Positions 12,061-26,630 of a DNA stretch of 64,000 nucleotides are shown one piece after another. The notes under the pieces were generated by a model. That model was not told where the DNA came from, did not search any database, and saw only the letters and a program-made list of their open reading frames with translations. Position 1 is the stretch's first letter. Every line of letters begins with the position of its first letter. The stretch comes from Saccoglossus kowalevskii (lineage: Eukaryota; Hemichordata; Enteropneusta; Harrimaniidae). A program made the translations under genes and the position numbers. Location: contig NW_003154906.1 of NCBI RefSeq assembly GCF_000003605.2, positions 1 to 64,000 on the forward strand, written 5' to 3'.

Positions 12061-14560
12061 TCAACCTATGCACTACTAGCTTTTGCTTACCAACTCAGGA
12101 TATGCACTACTACCCCTGGCACACCAACTCAACATATGCACTACATGCCATGGCATAACAAGTCTGGATATGCATTACCAGCCCTGGCAAACCAACTAAG
12201 TATATGCAATACTAGCTCTACCATACTAACTCAGCATATGCCTTACTAGCCCTTCCATATCAACTCAGCATATGCACTACTAGCCCTGGCATACCAACTC
12301 AGCATATGCACTTCTAGATCTGGCATACCAACTCAGCATATGCACTACACTCCCTGCCATACCAACTCAGCATATAAACTACTAGCCCTGGCATACCAAT
12401 TCAGCATATGCACTACTAGCCCTGGAATACCAACTCAACCTATGCACTACAAGTCCTTCCATACCAACTCAGCATATGCACTACTAGCCATGGCATACCA
12501 ACTCAGCATATGCACTACTAGCCCTGGCTTACCAAGTCAGCATATGCAATACTAGCCTTTGCTTACCAACTCAGCATATGCACTACTTGCCCTGGCATAC
12601 CAAGTCAGCATATGCAATACTAGCCCTTGCTTCCCAACTCAGCATATGCACTAGTAGCCCTGGCATACCAAGACAGTATATGCACTACTAGCTTTTGCTT
12701 ACCAACTCAAGATATACACTACTAGCCCTGGCACACCAACTCAACATATGCACTACATGCCCTGGCATAACAAGTCTGCATATGCATTACTAGCCCTGGC
12801 AAACCAACTCAGTATATGCAATACTAGCTCTGCCATACTAACTCAGCATATGCCTTACTAGCCCTTCCATACCAACTCAGCATATGCACTACTAGCCCTG
12901 GCATACCAACTCAGCATATGCACTTCTGGCTTTGGCATACCAACTCAGCATATGCACTACACTCCCTGCCATACCAACTCAGCATATAAACTACTAGCCC
13001 TGGCATACCAATTCAGCATATGCACTCTAAGCTCAGGCATACCAACTCAGCATATGCACCACGAACCCTGCCATACCAACTCAGCATATGCACTACTAGC
13101 CCTGGCATTCAAGTCAGCATATGAACTACATGCCCTGGCATACCTTGTCAGCATATGCAATACTAGCCTTTGTTTCCCAACTCAGCATATGCACTACTAA
13201 TCATGGCATACCAAGTCAGCATATGAACTACTAGCCCTGGCATACCAAGACATCATATGCACTACTAGCCTTTGCTTACCAACTCAGCATATGCACTACA
13301 CTCCCTGCCATACCAACTCAGCATATGAACTACTAGCCTTTGCTTACCAACTCAGCATATGAACTACTAGCCCTAGCTTACCAAGTCAGCATATGTAATA
13401 CTAGCCTTTGCGTACCAACTCAGCATATGCACTACTTGCCCTGGCATACCAAGTCAGCATATGCAATACTAGCCTTTGCCTCCCAACTCAGCATATGCAC
13501 TACTAGCCATGACATACCAAGTCAGCATATGCACTAGTAGCCCTGGCATACCAAGACAGCATATGCACTACTAGCTTTTGCTTACCAACTCAGGATATGC
13601 ACTACTAGCCCTGACACACCAACTCAACATATGCACTACATGCCCTGGCATAACAAGTCTGGATATGCATTACTAGCCCTGGCAAACCAACTAAGTATAT
13701 GCAATACTAGCTCTGCCATACTAACTCAGCATATGCCTTACTAGCCCTTCCATACCAACTCAGCATATGCACTACTAGCCCTGGCATACCAACTCAGCAT
13801 ATGCACTTCTGGCTTTGGCATACCAACTCAGCATATGCACTACACTCCCTGCCATACCAACTCAGCATATAAACTACTAGCCCTGGCATACCAATTCAGC
13901 ATATGCACTACTAGCCCTGGAATACCAACTCAACCTATGCACTACAAGTCCTTCAATACGAACTCAGCATATGCACTACTAGCCATGGCATACCAACTCA
14001 GCATATGCACTAGTAGCTCTTGCATACCAAGACAGCATATGCACTACTAGCTTTTGCTTACCAACTCAAGATATACACTACTAGCCCTGGCACACCAACT
14101 CAACATATGCACTACATGACCTGGCATAACAAGTCTGCATATGCATTACTAGCCCTGGCAAACCAACTCAGCAGATGCACTTCTAGCTCTGGCATACCAA
14201 CTCAGCATATGCACTACACTCCCTGCCATACCAACTCAGCATATGAACTACTAGCCCTGGCATACCAATTCAGCATATGCACTACTAGCCCTGGAATACC
14301 AACTCAACCTATGCACTGCAAGTCCTTCCATACCAACTCAGCATATGCACTACTAGTCCTGGCATACCAACTCAGCATATGCACTTCTAGCTCAGGCATA
14401 CCAACTCAGCATATGCACCACGAACCCTGCCATACCAACTCAGCATATGCACTACTAGCCATGGCATTCAAGTCAGCATATGAACTACATGACCTGGCAT
14501 ACCTTGTCAGCATATGCAATACTAGACTTTGTTTCCCAACTCAGCATATGCACTACTAAT
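12061..14560. repeat. Segment with an 18-unit (612-bp) internal repeat
   Basis: GCATATAAAC occurs at 12370 and 12982, exactly 612 bases or 18 units apart, and again at 13865 (883 bases on). The part from 12340 matches 36139 onward (offset 23,799), and the part around 14209-14900 matches 36752-37440 (offset about 22,543). Relative to the 36-kb copy, the 14-kb copy lacks a 102-bp (three-unit) stretch between the AAACCAACTCAG and CAGATGCACTTC units. Confidence 0.8.
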
Positions 14561-16857
14561 CATGGCATACCAAGTCAGCATATGAACTACTAGCCTTGGC
14601 ATACCAAGACAGCATATGTACTACTAGCCTTTGCTTACCAACTCAGCATATGCACTACTAGCCCTGGCATACCAAGACAGCATATGCACTACTAGCCATG
14701 GCATACCAAGTCAGCATATGCACTAGTAGCCCTGGCATACCAAGACAGCATATGCACTACTAGCCTTTGCTTACCAACTCAGCATATGCACTACTAGCCA
14801 TGGCATACCAACTCAACATATGCACTACTAGCCCTAGCTTACCAAGTTAGCATATGCAATACTAGCCTTTGCTTCCCAACACAGCATATGCACTACTAAG
14901 CTCATGGCATACCAACTCAGCATATGCACCACGAACCCTGCCATACCAACTCAGCATATGCACTACTAGCCCTGGCATTCAAGTCAGCATATGAACTACA
15001 TGCCCTGGCATACCTTGTCAGCATATGCAATACTAGCCTTTGTTTCCCAACTCAGCATATGCACTACTAATCATGGCATACCAAGTCAGCATATGAACTA
15101 CTAGCCCTGGCATACCAAGACATCATATGCACTACTAGCCTTTGCTTACCAACTCAGCATATGCACTACACTCCCTGCCATACCAACTCAGCATATGAAC
15201 TACTAGCCTTTGCTTACCAACTCAGCATATGAACTACTAGCCCTGGCATACCAAGACAGCATATGCACTACTAGCCATGGCATACCAAGTCAGCATATGC
15301 ACTAGTAGCCCTGGCATACCAAGACAGCATATGCACTACTAGCCTTTGCTTACCAACTCAGCATATGCACTACTAGCCATGGCATACCAACTCAACACAT
15401 GCACTACTAGCCCTAGCTTACCAAGTCAGCATATGTAATACTAGCCTTTGCGTACCAACTCAGCATATGCACTACTTGCCCTGGCATACCAAGTCAGCAT
15501 ATGCAATACTAGCCTTTGCCTCCCAACTCAGCATATGCACTACTAGCCATGACATACCAAGTCAGCATATGCACTAGTAGCCCTGGCATACCAAGACAGC
15601 ATATGCACTACTAGCTTTTGCTTACCAACTCAGGATATGCACTACTAGCCCTGGCACACCAATTCAACATATGCACTACATGCCCTGGCATAACAAGTCT
15701 GGATATGCATTACTAGCCCTGGCAAACCAACTAAGTATATGCAATACTAGCTCTGCCATACTAACTCAGCATATGCCTTACTAGCCCTTCCATACCAACT
15801 CAGCATATGCACTACTAGCCCCGGCATACCTACTCAGCATATGCACTTCTAGCCTTGGAATACCAACTCAACCTATGCACTACAAGTCCTTCCATACCAA
15901 CACAGCATATGCACTACTAGCCCTGGCATACCAACTCAGCATATGCACTTCTAGCTCAGGCATACCAACTCAGCGTATGCACCTCGAACCCTGCCATACC
16001 AACTCAGCATATGCACTACTAGCCCTGGCATTCAAGTCAGCATATGAACTACATGCCCTGGCATACCTTGTCAGCATATGCAATACTAGCCTTTGCTTCC
16101 CAACTCAGCATATGCACTACTAATCATGGCATACCAAGTCAGCATATGAACTCTAGGCCTGGCATACCAAGACAGCATATGTACTACTAGCCTTTGCTTA
16201 CCAACTCAGCATATGCACTACTAGCCCTGGCATACCAAGACAGCATATGTACTACTAGCCTTTGCTTACCAACTCAGCATATGAACTACTAGCCCTGGCA
16301 TACCAAGACAGCATATGCACTACTAGCCTTTGCTTACCAACTCAGCATATGCACTACTAGCCATGGCATACCAACTCAACATATGCACTACTAGCCCTGG
16401 CATACCAAGTCAGCATATGCAATACTAGCCTTTGCTTCCCAACTCAGCATATGCACTACTAATCATGGCATACCAAGTCAGCATATGCACTACTAGCCCT
16501 GGCATACCAAGACAGCATATGTACTACTAGCCTTTGCTTACCAACTCAGCATATGCACTACTAGCCCTGTCATACCAACTGAACATATTCACTACATGCC
16601 CTGGCATACCAAGGCAGCATATGCAATACTAGCCTTTGCTTACTAACTCAGCATATGCACTACTAGCCATGGCATACCAAGTCAGCATATGCACTAGTAG
16701 CCCTGACATACCAAGACAGCATATGTACTACTAGCCTTTACTTACCAACTCAGCATATGCACTACTAGCCCTGGCATACCAACTGAACATATTCACTACA
16801 TGCCCTGTCATACCAAGGCAGCATATGCAATACTAGCCTTTGCTTACTAACTCAGCA

Positions 16858-16884
16858 TATGCACATACCAAGTCAGCATATGCA
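16858..16884 (+). repeat. Unit with 13-bp internal deletion (scar 1)
   Basis: The sequence runs from GCATATGCAC directly into ATACCAAGTCAGC, missing 13 bases (the TACTAGCCATGGC part) present in the corresponding unit near 25908. The identical scar recurs near 17962, so the deletion predates the duplication of this block. Confidence 0.85.
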
Positions 16885-17961
16885 CTAGTAGCCCTGGCAT
16901 ACCAAGACAGCATATGCACTACTAGCTTTTGCTTACCAACTCAGGATATGCACTACTAGCCCTGGCACACCAACTCAACGTTTGCACTACATGCCCTGGC
17001 ATAACAAGTCTGCATATGCATTACTAGCCCTGGCAAACCAATTCAGTATATGCAATACTAGCTCTGCCATACTAACTCAGCATATGCCTTACTAGCCCTT
17101 CCATACCAACTCAGCATATGCACTACTAGCCCCGGCATACCTACTCAGCATATGCACTTCTAGCCTTGGAATACCAACTCAACCTATGCACTACAAGTCC
17201 TTCCATACCAACACAGCATATGCACTACTAGCCCTGGCATACCAACTCAGCATATGCACTTCTAGCTCAGGCATACCAACTCAGCGTATGCACCTCGAAC
17301 CCTGCCATACCAACTCAGCATATGCACTACTAGCCCTGGCATTCAAGTCAGCATATGAACTACATGCCCTGGCATACCTTGTCAGCATATGCAATACTAG
17401 CCTTTGCTTCCCAACTCAGCATATGCACTACTAATCATGGCATACCAAGTCAGCATATGAACTCTAGGCCTGGCATACCAAGACAGCATATGTACTACTA
17501 GCCTTTGCTTACCAACTCAGCATATGCACTACTAGCCCTGGCATACCAAGACAGCATATGTACTACTAGCCTTTGCTTACCAACTCAGCATATGAACTAC
17601 TAGCCCTGGCATACCAAGACAGCATATGCACTACTAGCCTTTGCTTACCAACTCAGCATATGCACTACTAGCCATGGCATACCAACTCAACATATGCACT
17701 ACTAGCCCTAGCTTACCAAGTTAGCATATGCAATACTAGCCTTTGCTTCCCAACACAGCATATGCACTACTAATCATGGCATACCAAGTCAGCATATGCA
17801 CTACTAGCCCTGGCATACCAAGACAGCATATGTACTACTAGCCTTTACTTACCAACTCAGCATATGCACTACTAGCCCTGGCATACCAACTGAACATATT
17901 CACTACATGCCCTGTCATACCAAGGCAGCATATGCAATACTAGCCTTTGCTTACTAACTCA

Positions 17962-17988
17962 GCATATGCACATACCAAGTCAGCATAT
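17962..17988 (+). repeat. Unit with 13-bp internal deletion (scar 2)
   Basis: Same breakpoint as the unit near 16862: GCATATGCAC joined to ATACCAAGTCAGC. It lies in the corresponding position of the next 1.1-kb repeat. Confidence 0.85.
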
Positions 17989-18429
17989 GCACTAGTAGCC
18001 CTGGCATACCAAGACAGCATATGCACTACTAGCTTTTGCTTACCAACTCAGGATATGCACTACTAGCCCTGGCACACCAACTCAACGTTTGCACTACATG
18101 CCCTGGCATAACAAGTCTGCATATGCATTACTAGCCCTGGCAAACCAATTCAGTATATGCAATACTAGCTCTGCCATACTAACTCAGCATATGCCTTACT
18201 AGCCCTTCCATACCAACTCAGCATATGCACTACTAGCCCCGGCATACCTACTCAGCATATGCACTTCTAGCCTTGGAATACCAACTCAACCTATGCACTA
18301 CAAGTCCTTCCATACCAACACAGCATATGCACTACTAGCCCTGGCATACCAACTCAGCATATGCATTTCTAGCTCAGGCATACCAACTCAGCGTATGCAC
18401 CTCGAACCCTGCCATACCAACTCAGCATA

Positions 18430-18600
18430 TGCACTACTAGCCCCTGGCATTCAAGTCAGCATATGAACTACATGCCCTGGCATACCGTTGTCAGCATATG
18501 CAATACTAGCCTTTGCTTCCCAACTCAGCATATGCACTACTAATCATGGGCATACCAAGTCAGCATATGAACTCTAGCCCTGGCATAGCCAAGACAGCAT
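18430..18600 (+). other. Cluster of four single-base insertions
   Basis: Compared with the paralogous blocks at 16.0, 17.3, 19.4, 25.3 and 26.4 kb, this copy has an extra base in GCCCCTGGCATTC, CATACCGTTGTCAGC, CATGGGCATACC and CATAGCCAAGACAGC. All four fall within about 160 bases. No other copy has any of them. They look like uncorrected consensus errors rather than biology, though a real pseudorandom decay patch cannot be excluded. Confidence 0.7.
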
Positions 18601-19700
18601 ATGTACTACTAGCCTTTGCTTACCAACTCAGCATATGCACTACTAGCCCTGGCATACCAACTGAACATATTCACTACATGCCCTGGCATACCAAGGCAGC
18701 ATATGCAATACTAGCCTTTGCTTACTAACTCAGCATCTGCACTACTAGCCATGGCATACCAAGTCAGCATATGCACTAGTAGCCCTGGAATACCAAGACA
18801 GCATATGCATTACTAGCTTTTGCTTACCAACTCAGGATATGCACTACTAGACCTGGCATACCAACTCAACATATGCACTACATGCCCTGGCATAACAAGT
18901 CTGCATATGCATTGCTAGCCATGGCAAACCAACTCAGCATATGCTATACTAGCTCTGCCATACTAACTCAGTATATGCCTTACTAGCCCTTCCATACCAA
19001 CTCAGCATATGCACTACTAGCCCTGGGATACCAACTGAGCATATGCACTTCTAGCTCTGGCATACCAAATCAGCATATGCACTACACTCCCTGCCATACC
19101 AACTCAGCATATGCACTACTAGCCCTGGCAAACCAAGACAGCATATGCCTTACTAGCCCTTCCATACCAACTCAGCATATGCACTACTAGCCCCGGCATA
19201 CCTACTCAGCATATGCACTTCTAGCCTTGGAATACCAACTCAACCTATGCACTACAAGTCCTTCCATACCAACACAGCATATGCACTACTAGCCCTGGCA
19301 TACCAACTCAGCATATGCACTTCTAGCTCAGGCATACCAACTCAGCGTATGCACCTCAAACCCTGCCATACCAACTCAGCATATGCACTACTAGCCCTGG
19401 CATTCAAGTCAGCATATGAACTACATGCCCTGGCATACCTTGTCAGCATATGCAATACTAGCCTTTGCTTCCCAACTCAGCATATGCACTACTAATCATG
19501 GCATACCAAGTCAGCATATGAACTCTAGCCCTGGCATACCAAGACAGCATATGTACTACTAGCCTTTGCTTACCAACTCAGCATATGCACTACTAGCCCT
19601 GGCATACCAACTGAACATATTCACTACATGCCCTGGCATACCAAGGCAGCATATGCAATACTAGCCTTTGCTTACTAACTCAGCATCTGCACTACTAGCC

Positions 19701-20809
19701 ATGGCATACCAAGTCAGCATATGCACTAGTAGCCCTGGAATACCAAGACAGCATATGCACTACTAGCTTTTGCTTACCAACTCAGGATATGCACTACTAG
19801 ACCTGGCATACCAACTCAACATATGCACTACATGCCCTGGCATAACAAGTCTGCATATGCATTGCTAGCCATGGCAAACCAACTCAGCATATCCTATACT
19901 AGCTCTGCCATACTAACTCAGTATATGCCTTACTAGCCCTTCCATACCAACTCAGCATATGCACTACTAGCCCTGGGATACCAACTGAGCATATGCACTT
20001 CTAGCTCTGACATACCAAATCAGCATATGCACTACACTCCCTGCCATACCAACTCAGCATATGAACTACTAGCCCTGGCATACCAACTCAGCATATGCAC
20101 TACTAGCCCTGGAATACCAACTCAACCTATGCACTACAAGCCCTTCCATACCAACTCAGCATATGCACTACTAGCCCTGGCATACCAACTCAACATATTC
20201 ACTACATGCCCTGGCATACCAAGGTAGCATATACAATACTAGCCTTTGCTTACCAACTCAGCATATGCACTACTAGCCATGGCATACCAAGTCAGCATAT
20301 GCACTACTAGCCTTTGCTTACCAACTCAGCATATGCACTACTAGCCCTGGCATACCAACTCAACATATGCACCACTAGCCCTGGCTTACCAAGTCAGCAT
20401 ATGCAATACTAGCCTTTGCTTACCAACTGAGCATATGCACTACTAGTCCTGGCATACCAAGTCAGCATATGCAATACTAGCCTTTGCTTCCCAACTCAGC
20501 ATATGCACTACTAGTCCTGGAATACCAAGTCAGCATATGCAATACTAGCCTTTGCTTCCCAACTCAGCATATGCACTACTAATCATGGCATACCAAGTCA
20601 GCATATGCACTACTAGACCTGGCATACCAAGGCAGCATATGCACTACTAGCCTTTGTTTAACAACTCAGCATATGCACTACTAGCCCTGGCATACCAACT
20701 GAACATATTCACTACATATCCTGGCATACCAAGGCAGCATATGCACTACTAGCCCTGGCATACCAACTCAACATATGCACTACCTGCCCTGGCATAACAA
20801 CTCAGCATA
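19701..20809. repeat. Segment with family C marker, copy 1
   Basis: Carries GCATATACAATA at 20227 preceded by AAGGTAGC, where other copies have AAGGCAGC. The stretch 20510-20790 shares private variants with 60980-61260: CTAGTCCTGGAATACC, CTAGACCTGGC at 20613 matching 61081, and CACTACCTGCC. The offset is 40,468 bases. Confidence 0.75.
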
Positions 20810-22245
20810 TGCACTACTAGCCAGGGCATACCAAGTCAGCATATGCACTATTAACCTTTGCTTACCAACTCAGCATATGCACTACTAGCCCTGGCATACC
20901 AACTCAACAAATGCACTACTAGCCCTGATTTACCAAGTCAGCATATGCAATACTAGCCCTTGCTTACCAACTCAGCATATGCACTACTAGCCCTGGCATA
21001 CCAAGTCAGCATATGCAATACTAGCCTTTGCTTCCCAACTCAGCATATGCACTACTAGCCCTGGCATACCAACTAAACATATTCACTACTAACTCTGGCA
21101 TACCAACTCAGCATATGCACTACAAGCCCTGGAATACCAACTCAGCATATGTCCTACTAGCACTTCCATACCAACTCAGCATATGCACTACTAGCCCTTC
21201 CATACCAACTCAGCATATGCACTACTAGCCCTGGCATACCAACTCAGCATATACACTACTTGACCTGGCATACCAACTCAGCATATGCACTACTAGCCCT
21301 GGCATAACAACTCAGCAAATGCACTACTAGTCTTGGAATACCAACTCAACATATACACTACTAGCCCTTCCATACCAACTCAGCATATGTACTACTAGCC
21401 CTGGAATACCAACTCAGTATATGCACTACAAGCCTTTCCATATCAACTCAGCATATGCACTACTAGCCCTGGCATACGAACTAAGCATATGCACAACTAG
21501 CCCTGACATACCAACTCAACAAATGCACTACTAGTCCTGGCATACCAACTCAACATATGCACTACTAGCCCTTCCATACCAACTCAGCATATGCAATACT
21601 AGCCCTGGCATACTACCTCAGCATATGCACTACTAGCCCTGGCATACAAACTCAGCATATGCACTACCAGCCCTAGCATACCAACTCAACATATGCACGA
21701 CATGCCTTGGCATACCAAGTCAGCATATGCAATACTAGCCCTGGCATACTAACTCAGGAAATGCGCTACTAGTCCTGGCATACCAACTCAGCATATGCAC
21801 TACTAGCCTTTCCATACCAACTTAGCATATGCACTACTAGCATTTGATTACCAACTCAGCATATGCACTACTAGCCCTTCCATACCAACTCAGCATATGC
21901 AATATTAGTCCTGGTAAACCAACTCAGCATACGCAATACTAGCTCTGCCATACCAACTCAGCATATGCACTTCTAGCTCAGGCATACCAACTCGGCATAT
22001 GCACCACGAACCCTGCCATACCAACTCAGCATATGCACTACTAACCCTGGCATACCTACTCAGCATATGCACTACTAGCCCTGGCATACCAACTCAGCAT
22101 ATGCACTACTAGCCCTGGCATACCAACTCAGCATGTGCACTACTAGCCCTGGAATACCAACTCAACCTATGCACTACTAGCCCTGGCATACCAACTCAGC
22201 ATATGCACTACTAGCCCTGGCATACCAACTAAGCAAATGCACTAC
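20810..22245. repeat. Family A cassette, copy 4
   Basis: A full-length cassette from the CACTATTAACC and CTGATTTACC units through CATATGTCCTACTAG, GGAAATGCGCTACTAG (GCGCT at 21763), TTTGATTACC and CAATATTAGTCC. It runs on through TACCTACTCAGC and AACTAAGCAAATGC as in copy 3. Private differences include AACTAAACATATTC and CTAGCACTTCC. Confidence 0.85.
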
Positions 22246-24499
22246 TAGCCTTTCCATAACAACTCAGCAAATGTACTACTAGCCCTGGAATACCAACTCA
22301 GCATATGCACTACTAGCCTTTCCATATCAACTCAGCATATGCACTACTAGCCCTGGCATACCTAGTCAGCATATGCACTACTAGCCCTGGAATACCAACT
22401 CAGCATATGCACTACTAGCCTTTCCATACCAACTCAGCATATTCACTACACTCCCTGGCATACCAACTCAGCATATGAACTACTAGCCCTGGTATAACAA
22501 CTCAGCATATGCACTACTAGCCCTGGAATACCAACTCAATCTATGCACTACCAGCGTTTCCATACCAACTCAGCATATGAATTACTAGCCCTGGCATACC
22601 AACACAGCATATGCACTTCTAGCTCAGGCATACCAACTCAGCATATGCACCACGAACCCTGCCATACCAACTCAGCATATGCACTACTAGCCCTGGCATT
22701 CAAGTCAGCATATGAACTACATGCCCTGGCATACCTTGTCATCATATGCAATACTAGCCTTTGCTTCCCATCTCAGCATATGCACTACTAATCATGGCAT
22801 ACCAAGTCAGCATATGAACTACTAGCTCTGGCATACCAAGACAGCATATGCACTACTAGCTTTTGCTTACCAACTCAGGATATGCACTACTAGCCCTGGC
22901 ACACCAACTCAACATATGCACTACATGTCTTGGCATAACAAGTCTGCATATGCATTACTAGCCCTGGCATACCAACTCAGTATATGCAATACTAGCTCTG
23001 CCATACTAACTCAGCATATGCCTTACTAGCCCTTCCATACCAACTCAGCATATGCACTACTAGCCCTGGCATACCAACTCAGCATATGCACTTCTAGCTC
23101 TGGAATACCAACTCAGCATATGCACTACTCTCCCTGCCATTCCAACTCAGCATATGAACTACTAGCCCTGGCATACCAACTCAGCATATGCACTACTAGC
23201 CCTGGAATACCAACTCAGCCTATGCACTACAAGTTCTTCCATACCAACTCAGCATATGCACTACTAGCCCTGGCATACCAACTCAGCATATGCACTTCTA
23301 GCTCAGGCATACCAACTCAGCATATGCACCACGAACCCTGCCCTACCAACTCAGCATATGCACTACTAGCCCTGGCATTCAAGTCAGCATATGAACTACA
23401 TGCCCTGGCATACCTTGTCATCATATGCAATACTAGCCTTTGCTTCCCAACTCAGCATATGCACTACTAATCATGGCATACCAAGTCAGCATATGAACTA
23501 CTAGCTCTGGCATACCAAGACAGCATATGTACTACTAGCTTTTGCTTACCAACTCAGCATATGCACTACTAGCCCTGGCATACCAACTGAACATATTCAC
23601 TACATGCCCTGGCATACCAAGGCAGCATTTGCAATACTAGCCTTTGCTTCCAAACTCAGAATATGCACTACTAATCATGGCATACCAAGTCTGCATATGC
23701 ACTACTGGCCCTGGCATACCAAGACAGCATACGCACTACTAGCATTTGCTTACCAACTCAGCATATGCACTACTAGCCCTGGCATACCAACTCAACATAT
23801 TCACTACATGCCCTGGCATACCAACTCAGCATATGAACTACTAGCCCTGGTATACCAACTCAGCATATGCACTACTAGCCCTGGAATACCAACTCAACCT
23901 ATGCACTACTAGCGTTTCCATACCAACTCAGCATATGAATTACTAGCCCTGGCATACGAACTTAGCATATGCACTACTAGCCCTGGCACTCCAACACAAC
24001 ATATGCACTACTGGCCCTGGCTTACCAAGTCAGCATATGCAATACTAGCTTTTGCTTACCAACTCAGCATATGCACTACTAGCGCTGGCATACCAAGTCA
24101 GCATATGCAATACTAGCCTTTGATTCCCAACTCAGCATATGCACTACTAGCCCTGGAATACCAAGTCAGCATATGCAATACTAGCCTTTGCTTCCCAACT
24201 CAGCATATGCACTACTAATCATTGCATACCAAGTCAACATATGCACTACTAGCCCTGGCATACCAAGACAGCATATGCAGTACTAGCGTTTGCTTACCAA
24301 CTCAGTATATGCCCTACTAGCCCTGGCATACCAACTGAACATATTCACTACATGCCCTGGCATACCAAGGCAGCATATGCAATACTAGCCTTTGCATACC
24401 AAGTCAGCATATGCACTACTAGCCCTGGCATACCAAGACAGCATATGCACTACTAGACTTAGCTTACCAACTCAGCATATTCACTACTAGCCCTGGCAT
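22246..24499. repeat. Segment paired with 46.8-48.4 kb
   Basis: Shared private variants with the 47-48 kb region are CTTCCAAACTCAGAATATGC, AGCATTTGCTTACC, CTGGTATACC, GCGTTTCCATACC, CATATGAATTACTAG, GGCACTCCAACACAAC and CATTGCATACCAAGTCAAC. The end of the GCGTTTCC-linked unit at 23912 matches 47820, an offset of 23,908 bases. Both copies therefore descend from one duplicated block of at least about 0.9 kb. Confidence 0.8.
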
Positions 24500-26630
24500 A
24501 CCAACTCAACATATGCACTACTAGCCCTAGCTTACCAAGTTAGCATATGCAATACTAGCCTTTGCTTCCCAACACAGCATATGCACTACTAATCATGGCA
24601 TACCAAGTCAGCATATGCACTACTAGCCCTGGCATACCAAGACAGCATATGTACTACTAGCCTTTACTTACCAACTCAGCATATGCACTACTAGCCCTGG
24701 CATACCAACTGAACATATTCACTACAATCCCTGTCATACCAAGGCAGCATATGCAATACTAGCCTTTGCTTACTAACTCAGCATATGCACTACTAGCCAT
24801 GGCATACCAAGTCAGCATATGCACTAGTAGCCCTGGCATACCAAGACAGCATATGCACTACTAGCTTTTGCTTACCAACTCAGGATATGCACTACTAGCC
24901 CTGGCACACCAACTCAACGATTGCACTACATGCCCTGGCATAACAAGTCTGCATATGCATTACTAGCCCTGGCAAACCAATTCAGTATATGCAATACTAG
25001 CTCTGCCATACTAACTCAGCATATGCCTTACTAGCCCTTCCATACCAACTCAGCATATGCACTATTAGCCCCGGCATACCTACTCAGCATATGCACTTCT
25101 AGCCTTGGAATACCAACTCAACCTATGCACTACAAATCCTTCCATACCAACACAGCATATGCACTACCAGCCCTGGCATACCAACTCAGCATATGCACTT
25201 CTAGCTCAGGCATACCAACTCAGCGTATGCACCTAGAACCCTGCCATACCAACTCAGCATATGCACTACTAGCCCTGGCATTCAAGTCAGCATATGAACT
25301 ACATGCCCTGGCATACCTTGTCAGCATATGCAATACTAGCCTTTGCTTCCCAACTCAGCATATGCACTACTAATCATGGCATACCAAGTCAGCATATGAA
25401 CTCTAGGCCTGGCATACCAAGACAGCATATGTACTACTAGCCTTTGCTTACCAACTCAGCATATGCACTACTAGCCCTGGCATACCAAGACAGCATATGT
25501 ACTACTAGCCTTTGCTTACCAACTCAGCATATGAACTACTAGCCCTGGCATACCAAGACAGCATATGCACTACTAGCCTTTGCTTACCAACTCAGCATAT
25601 GCACTACTAGCCATGGCATACCAACTCAACATATGCACTACTAGCCCTAGCTTACCAAGTTAGCATATGCAATACTAGCCTTTGCTTCCCAACACAGCAT
25701 ATGCACTACTAATCATGGCATACCAAGTCAGCATATGCACTACTAGCCCTGGCATACCAAGACAGCATATGTACTACTAGCCTTTACTTACCAACTCAGC
25801 ATATGCACTACTAGCCCTGGCATACCAACTGAACATATTCACTACATGCCCTGTCATACCAAGGCAGCATATGCAATACTAGCCTTTGCTTACTAACTCA
25901 GCATATGCACTACTAGCCATGGCATACCAAGTCAGCATATGCACTAGTAGCCCTGGCATACCAAGACAGCATATGCACTACTAGCTTTTGCTTACCAACT
26001 CAGGATATGCACTACTAGCCCTGGCACACCAACTCAACGTTTGCACTACATGCCCTGGCATAACAAGTCTGCATATGCATTACTAGCCCTGGCAAACCAA
26101 TTCAGTATATGCAATACTAGCTCTGCCATACTAACTCAGCATATGCCTTACTAGCCCTTCCATACCAACTCAGCATATGCACTACTAGCCCCGGCATACC
26201 TACTCAGCATATGCACTTCTAGCCTTGGAATACCAACTCAACCTATGCACTACAAGTCCTTCCATACCAACACAGCATATGCACTACTAGCCCTGGCATA
26301 CCAACTCAGCATATGCACTTCTAGCTCAGGCATACCAACTCAGTGTATGCACCTCGAACCCTGCCATACCAACTCAGCATATGCACTACTAGCCCTGGCA
26401 TTCAAGTCAGCATATGAACTACATGCCCTGGCATACCTTGTCAGCATATGCAATACTAGCCTTTGCTTCCCAACTCAGCATATGCACTACTAATCATGGC
26501 ATACCAAGTCAGCATATGAACTCTAGGCCTGGCATACCAAGACAGCATATGTACTACTATCCTTTGCTTACCAACTCGGCATATGCACTACTAGCCCTGG
26601 CATACCAACTGAACATATTCACTACATGCC
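24500..26630. repeat. Tandem pair of 1,120-bp higher-order units
   Basis: Four independent markers repeat at exactly 1,120 bases: AAGTTAGCATATGC (24540, 25660), the CACTACAA(A/G)TCC unit (25125, 26245), AACTCTAGGCC (25401, 26521) and the CTCAACG(A/T)TTGC unit. This is 33 units less two bases. The block is the same family as 14.6-19.7 kb but lacks the 13-bp deletion found there. Confidence 0.88.

Larger units (their letters stand above)
14561..19700. repeat. Higher-order repeat of about 1.1-1.3 kb
   Basis: The cassette marked by CAGCGTATGCACCTC, AACTCTAGGCC and the ACTAGT unit recurs. Starts of the CACTACAAGTCC unit lie at 15875, 17186, 18293 and 19247, giving spacings of 1,311, 1,107 and 954 bases. 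The middle value is the 1,120-base spacing of 24.5-26.6 kb less a 13-bp deletion. The longer value is explained by about six extra units, chiefly GACAGCATATG(T/C)AC alternating with TTTGCTTACC. Confidence 0.8.
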
